DNA from: JBNFVY01 sp049943335
Lineage (GTDB): Bacteria; Pseudomonadota; Alphaproteobacteria; Rhodobacterales; Rhodobacteraceae
NCBI RefSeq assembly: GCF_049943335.1
Contig: NZ_JBNFVY010000003.1
Span: 186,001 to 250,000 of the forward strand
DNA: 64,000 nucleotides
Reading direction: 5' to 3'
Part shown: in pieces, positions 60,040 to 64,000 of the stretch
Layout: every line of letters begins with the position of its first letter
Numbering within the stretch: position 1 is the stretch's first letter
Position numbers and translations under genes: made by a program
The notes under the pieces: generated by a model
The model's input: the letters and a program-made list of their open reading frames with translations, nothing else
Told to the model about the DNA's origin: nothing
The model's database searches: none

Positions 60040-61013
60040 CAGACATCCCGAACTCGCGGTGGATTTCGGCCTTTCTGGCCGCCCATGCCGCCGAACTTGG
60101 TGCCGCACAGAACACGCAGCTTGCCTATGGGCGGGATCTGATTGCGTTTGATAGCTTTCTGCAGGGGCGCAACTTTGCCCACACAACCCAGGCAGATGTC
60201 GAAGCCTTCATGGTCGCATGCGAGGCCGAAGGGCTGGCCCAATCGACCCGCGCGCGCCGGTTGTCGGCCGTCAAACAGCTCTTTCGTTTTGCGTTCGACG
60301 AAGGCTGGCGGCAAGACAACCCGGCCATTCGGGTCGCCGGGCCGGGGCGCACCAAGGCGCTTCCAAAATCCCTGAGCGAGACCGAGGTCGACTGGCTGCT
60401 GGATGCCGCGCGAACGATGGGGCGCGACGCGAACAGCCGGGCCCGCAACACCTGCCTGATGGAATTGCTCTATGCGACCGGGATGCGTGTCAGCGAATTG
60501 GTCTCTTTGCCGGTGTCTGCCGCCCGGGGGGATCCGCAGATGCTGTTGGTGCGCGGCAAAGGCGGCAAGGAACGCTTGGTGCCGCTGTCCGAACCATCGC
60601 GCGCGGCCCTGTCCAAATGGCTGGCACTGCGCGACGAAGCGGAACAAATCGCGGCGAAGGAAAAAGGTGCCAAACCTTCGGCGTTTCTCTTTCCCTCACG
60701 CGGCAAGTCGGGGCATCTGACCCGCGTTTCGTTTTTCAAACTGATCAAGGACATGGCCGTCGCGGCGGGCGTGCCGCCTGAAACGGTATCGCCCCATACG
60801 CTGCGCCATGCGTTTGCGACGCACCTGCTGGCACACGGAGCCGATCTGCGCGCGATCCAGACACTGCTGGGCCATGCCGACCTGTCGACCACGGAAATCT
60901 ATACCCACGTGCTGGACGAACGTCTGCGCGACCTTGTCGAAACGCACCACCCCCTTGCCCGGGACCACGGCGCGGCCCATAACAAACATAACGGAACCCT
61001 GCGCGAGCCATGA
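60036..61013 (+). CDS. xerD: Tyrosine recombinase XerD
   Basis: A 325-residue site-specific recombinase. N-terminal core-binding domain (about 1-100); catalytic residues Arg151 (ATGMRVSEL), Lys175 (RGKGGKERL), His254 and Arg257 (SPHTLRHAFATH), His280 (LLGHADLSTTEIYTH) and nucleophile Tyr289. It resolves chromosome dimers at dif with XerC. The position beside aroK and the XerD-like spacing favour XerD over XerC, but only one Xer is visible here. Start and stop overlap the neighbours by 4 nt. No signs of an integron or prophage were seen. Confidence 0.9.
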   Translation: MTDIPNSRWISAFLAAHAAELGAAQNTQLAYGRDLIAFDSFLQGRNFAHTTQADVEAFMVACEAEGLAQSTRARRLSAVKQLFRFAFDEGWRQDNPAIRVAGPGRTKALPKSLSETEVDWLLDAARTMGRDANSRARNTCLMELLYATGMRVSELVSLPVSAARGDPQMLLVRGKGGKERLVPLSEPSRAALSKWLALRDEAEQIAAKEKGAKPSAFLFPSRGKSGHLTRVSFFKLIKDMAVAAGVPPETVSPHTLRHAFATHLLAHGADLRAIQTLLGHADLSTTEIYTHVLDERLRDLVETHHPLARDHGAAHNKHNGTLREP

Positions 61014-62311
61014 CAGAGACACTTTCCCTAATCGACGGCGCCTTTTGGCTAACTTCGGCTGCGATCCTGGTGCTCTTGCTGGCGTCGGCCTTCTTTTCAG
61101 GTTCGGAAACCGCCCTGACCGCCGCATCACGCGGCAAGCTGCATGCCGACGCCGACAAAGGGTCACGTGGGGCCGAACAGGCGCTGCAGATCACCGAAGA
61201 CAATGAACGGCTGATCGGGTCGGTTCTTCTGGGCAACAACCTGGTCAATATCCTGGCGACATCACTGGCAACCGCGTTGTTCACACGGTTGTTCGGGGAC
61301 GGCGGCGTGGCTTTGGCAACGCTGATCATGACGTTGCTGGTCTTGATATTTGCCGAGGTTCTGCCCAAGACCTACGCCATCACCAACCCGGAAACCGCCG
61401 CCGCGCGCGTGGCGGGCCCTATTGCGATGATCGTCCGGGTCTTTGCCCCGGTTGTCAGTGCGGTGCGTGTTCTGGTGCGCGGCATCTTGCGCCTTTTTGG
61501 GGTTCAGACCGACCCTGACAGCCAAATCCTTGCGCTGCGCGATGAAATCGTGGGGGCCATTTCGCTTGGCCATTCCGAAGGTGCGGTGGAAAAAGAAGAC
61601 CGCGACCGGCTGCTTGGCGCGCTGGACCTTGGCGATCGCACCGTCGAAGAAATCATGCTGCACCGCTCGAAAATCGAAATGATCGACGCCACCCTACCGG
61701 CGCGCGAAATCCTGGAACTCTGCCTGAAATCGCCGCACACGCGGCTGCCACTGTTTCGCGGCGACCAGGAAAACATCGTCGGGGTAATCCATGCCAAGGA
61801 TCTGCTGCGCGCAATGTATGCGGCGCGCGACATTCAATCAGATGACATATTCACCGGGTTCGATGTGCTCAGCGTGGCGATGAAGCCCTATTTCATCCCC
61901 GAAACAACCACGCTGGACGATCAGATGCGTGAATTTCTGCGCCGCGCGACCCATTTTGCGCTGGTGGTCGATGAATACGGGGCCTTGCAGGGGTTGATCA
62001 CGCTGGAAGACATCCTTGAAGAAATTGTGGGCGAGATCACGGATGAATTCGATGTTGACGAAGAGCACCCCGTAAAACAGTCCGCCAACGGCGATTTTCT
62101 GGTCGACGGGGCAATGACAATTCGCGATTTGAACCGTGCCAATGACTGGTCCCTACCCGACGATGACGCCAACACCGTCGCCGGTCTGGTCATCCACGAA
62201 GCCCAGACCATCCCGGAACAGGGGCAGGTTTTCTCTTTTCACGGGTATCGCTTTGAAGTGCTCGCACGCAAAGACAATCGACTGACCCGCCTCAAGATCC
62301 GAGCGCTCTGA
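61010..62311 (+). CDS. CorC/HlyC-type membrane protein with DUF21 and CBS domains
   Basis: A 433-residue protein: N-terminal DUF21/CNNM membrane domain with about four spans (SAFFSGSETALTAASRGKLH, NLVNILATSLATALF), two CBS domains (about 205-330, with LPLFRGDQENIVGVIHAKDL and ALVVDEYGALQGLITLEDIL) and a C-terminal CorC_HlyC domain (about 345-430, ending LTRLKIRAL). Relatives export magnesium or cobalt. The ATG overlaps the xerD stop by 4 nt. A cluster of CATACG-type repeats follows. Confidence 0.92.
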   Translation: MTETLSLIDGAFWLTSAAILVLLLASAFFSGSETALTAASRGKLHADADKGSRGAEQALQITEDNERLIGSVLLGNNLVNILATSLATALFTRLFGDGGVALATLIMTLLVLIFAEVLPKTYAITNPETAAARVAGPIAMIVRVFAPVVSAVRVLVRGILRLFGVQTDPDSQILALRDEIVGAISLGHSEGAVEKEDRDRLLGALDLGDRTVEEIMLHRSKIEMIDATLPAREILELCLKSPHTRLPLFRGDQENIVGVIHAKDLLRAMYAARDIQSDDIFTGFDVLSVAMKPYFIPETTTLDDQMREFLRRATHFALVVDEYGALQGLITLEDILEEIVGEITDEFDVDEEHPVKQSANGDFLVDGAMTIRDLNRANDWSLPDDDANTVAGLVIHEAQTIPEQGQVFSFHGYRFEVLARKDNRLTRLKIRAL

Positions 62312-62353
62312 CGCGCTGCAAAAAGCAATCCTGTACAGATCCCGCCCCGCTGC

Positions 62354-62460
62354 GCGTATGGCCCACTGATAAACAATCCGGTTTGTGGATTGGCGTATGG
62401 GCGACATGGCACCAGAAAAGGTCAGCGTCCGACATACGCTAGCGAATGTTTGGCGTACGG
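62354..62460. repeat. Dispersed palindromic repeat, cluster of four units
   Basis: GCGTATGG at 62354-62361 and 62393-62400, CATACGC at 62433-62439 (inverted) and GCGTACGG at 62453-62460. The first unit shares GCGTATGGCCCAC with the livG-livF copy. Between the first two units is a hairpin CAATCC/GGATTG (62374-62379 and 62387-62392). It lies in the convergent gap between the CorC-like and YjgR-like genes. Confidence 0.6.
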
Positions 62461-62484
62461 TGCCGCCTGACAACGTGGCGAGCG

Positions 62485-64000
62485 TCACCGCGCTTTGAAC
62501 AGCCCCCCAAGGATTCCGCGCACAATCCGTCGGCCCGTGGTGCCTTTGAGTTCCTTGATCACGACCTTTGCGATTTCGGCGCCTACCGACGTCTCTGCAC
62601 TGGCGCGTTTGCGGGTGGTTTTTTCATACCGCTTGGCCCGTTCAAACTCTCGTTCTTGCTCGGCCTTTTGCGCTTCGGCCGCTTCGATGTCCTCGGCCGC
62701 CTTGGCCGCTGCATCCGCACGCGCTTGCAAGCGTTCGAACGCACTTTCGCGATCAAGCCGCTCTTCGTATTTGCCTGCGACCGCACTCATGGCAATCACG
62801 CCCTTGCGTTCAAGCGTGCTGATCGGGCCCAGTTGCGACGACGGCGGGCGGATCAATGTCCGCTCGGCGATTCCGGGCGCGCCTTTGTCGATCAGGAAAG
62901 ATGTCACCGCCTCGCCTGTGCCGACATCTTTGATCGCCTCTTCCACGGAAAAGCGCGGATTGGCGCGGTATGTTTCAGCAGCCAGGCGCAACGCCTTCTG
63001 GTCACGCGCGGTAAAGGCGCGCAAGCCATGCTGCACCCGGTTGCCCAGTTGCGACAAGATATCTTCGGGCACATCGTCTGGGTTTTGCGTCACGAAATAC
63101 ACGCCGACGCCCTTGGACCGGATCAACCGCGCAACCTGTTCGACCTTGTCGACCAAGGCTTTGGGGGCATCGTCAAAGAGCAAATGCGCTTCATCGAAAA
63201 AGAACACCAGCTTGGGTTTGTCTGGATTGCCAATTTCGGGCAACTCTTCGAACAGTTCAGACAACAACCACAACAGGAACGTCGCATAAAGGCGCGGGGA
63301 TCCCATCAGTTTGTCGGCCGCCAATATTGAAACCCGTCCGCGCCCATCGGCGTCAGTGGCTATGATGTCGGCGAGCTCTAATGCCGGCTCGCCGAAAAAG
63401 GCATCGCCACCCTGGTTTTCCAGAACAAGCAACTGGCGTTGGATCGCTCCGATCGAGCGTTTTGATACGTTCCCATACTGCAGGCTGATCGCCTTGTCAT
63501 TTTCGCCGATATGCACCAAGAGTGACCGCAGATCCTTGAGATCCAACAGCGGCAAGCCTTCGTCATCGGAAATACGGAATGCGATGTTCAGAACGCCTTC
63601 TTGCGCCTCGGTCAACCCCATCAGCCGTGACAACAACAGCGGCCCCATTTCTGCGACCGTGGTGCGGATCGGATGGCCCTGATCACCGAACAAATCCCAA
63701 AAGGTGACAGGGAAATCCTGATAAGTGTAGTCATCGAAATTGATCTGCGCAGCGCGCTTCATGAAAGCATCATGCAGCTTGAATCCCTCGCTTCCCGATT
63801 TGGCAAGGCCCGACAGATCGCCTTTGACGTCCGACAGGAACACCGGCACGCCCATATTTGAAAATCCTTCGGCCAGGATTTGCAGCGTTACGGTTTTGCC
63901 GGTGCCGGTTGCGCCTGCAATCAGGCCGTGGCGGTTTCCGTATTTCAACAAGAGCTCTTGCGCCTGCGCGTAGCCTTCGCCGCCGCCGCCTACAAAAATG
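62485..64000 (-). CDS. HerA-like ATPase, YjgR/DUF853 family (5' end cut by window edge)
   Basis: At least 505 residues, open to the right edge. The visible start reads IFVGGGGEGYAQAQELLLKY, then Walker A LIAGATGTGKTVTLQIL. Other motifs are FLSDVKGDLSGLAKSG, Walker B KLVFFFDEAHLLFDDAPKAL and the arginine-finger region QLGNRVQHGLRAFTARDQKA. The C-terminal about 110 residues form a charged coiled coil rich in Ala, Glu and Arg, then RIVRGILGGLFKAR. YjgR-type proteins are HerA/FtsK-superfamily ATPases of unclear role. A TTG at 63951 is in frame but is not the start, because the conserved N-terminal part lies upstream. Confidence 0.92.
   Translation of the reverse strand, partial: IFVGGGGEGYAQAQELLLKYGNRHGLIAGATGTGKTVTLQILAEGFSNMGVPVFLSDVKGDLSGLAKSGSEGFKLHDAFMKRAAQINFDDYTYQDFPVTFWDLFGDQGHPIRTTVAEMGPLLLSRLMGLTEAQEGVLNIAFRISDDEGLPLLDLKDLRSLLVHIGENDKAISLQYGNVSKRSIGAIQRQLLVLENQGGDAFFGEPALELADIIATDADGRGRVSILAADKLMGSPRLYATFLLWLLSELFEELPEIGNPDKPKLVFFFDEAHLLFDDAPKALVDKVEQVARLIRSKGVGVYFVTQNPDDVPEDILSQLGNRVQHGLRAFTARDQKALRLAAETYRANPRFSVEEAIKDVGTGEAVTSFLIDKGAPGIAERTLIRPPSSQLGPISTLERKGVIAMSAVAGKYEERLDRESAFERLQARADAAAKAAEDIEAAEAQKAEQEREFERAKRYEKTTRKRASAETSVGAEIAKVVIKELKGTTGRRIVRGILGGLFKAR

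Noticed and set aside
60036..61013. The Xer recombinase as a phage or integron integrase
   Set aside because: It is embedded by 4-nt overlaps between conserved chromosomal genes next to aroK and matches XerD catalytic spacing.

Overview
The window is a GC-rich, gene-dense chromosomal segment of an alphaproteobacterium, most likely a roseobacter-type member of the Rhodobacteraceae. The evidence is the pairing of CtrA with its inhibitor SciP (DUF1153), the small Usg protein, a class II DAHP synthase, LpxI in place of LpxH, a short soluble PhoR-like kinase, a LuxR solo of the family common in this group, and an RTX protein ending in a Hint domain. Almost everything is housekeeping sequence. I see no prophage, insertion sequence, CRISPR array or integrated island.

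Layout. 1-5 kb: the start of a PAS protein, a LuxR solo, a PhoR-like kinase and a small unknown protein. 4-7 kb: yicC-gmk-gamma carbonic anhydrase, with a single-PAS protein divergent. 7-10 kb: class II DAHP synthase and a PQQ-type sugar dehydrogenase. 10-16 kb: a complete branched-chain amino acid (or amide) ABC importer, livJ-terminator-livG-F-H-M, followed by a MobA-like nucleotidyltransferase. 16-20 kb: a 1191-residue LamG/RTX/Hint protein with a long upstream region. 20-23 kb: modABC and tRNA-Leu(CAA). 23-25 kb: a zinc peptidase, a YqaA-type membrane protein, DsbB and Usg. 25-31 kb: gyrA, trmFO, gluQRS, hisI and an IscU-like protein. 31-33 kb: a soluble chemoreceptor and an unannotated 40-residue membrane protein behind an SOS-box-like sequence. 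33-38 kb: ligA-recG, ctrA and sciP. 38-53 kb: mnmA, then the envelope and lipid A cluster read leftward from pyrH (pyrH, frr, uppS, cdsA, dxr, rseP, a 43-residue membrane protein, bamA, a skp-like gene, fabZ, lpxA, lpxI, lpxB), with miaA divergent. 53-64 kb: an AraC regulator, a secreted unknown, a lytic transglycosylase, ssb, a GNAT acetyltransferase, aroK-aroB, a two-gene unit of unknown function, xerD, a CorC-like protein and a HerA/YjgR-type ATPase cut by the right edge.

Working together: the 40-53 kb cluster couples ribosome recycling, UMP supply, undecaprenyl and isoprenoid synthesis, phospholipid activation, outer-membrane protein insertion and lipid A synthesis through many 1-4 nt overlaps. 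lpxD is absent from the place where it sits in E. coli. ctrA and sciP form a cell-cycle and motility control pair.

Most worth checking: (1) the 40-residue single-span protein at 33093-33215, whose upstream region carries an exact GTTC-N7-GTTC alphaproteobacterial LexA motif plus two more phased GTTC blocks, so it may be an SOS-induced small membrane effector comparable in design to Caulobacter SidA or E. coli TisB; (2) a dispersed intergenic palindrome built on CATACGSCGGCGTATG, present in at least five intergenic gaps and filling the livG-livF gap exactly; (3) further unannotated small membrane proteins at 46483-46614 and 58371-58505.
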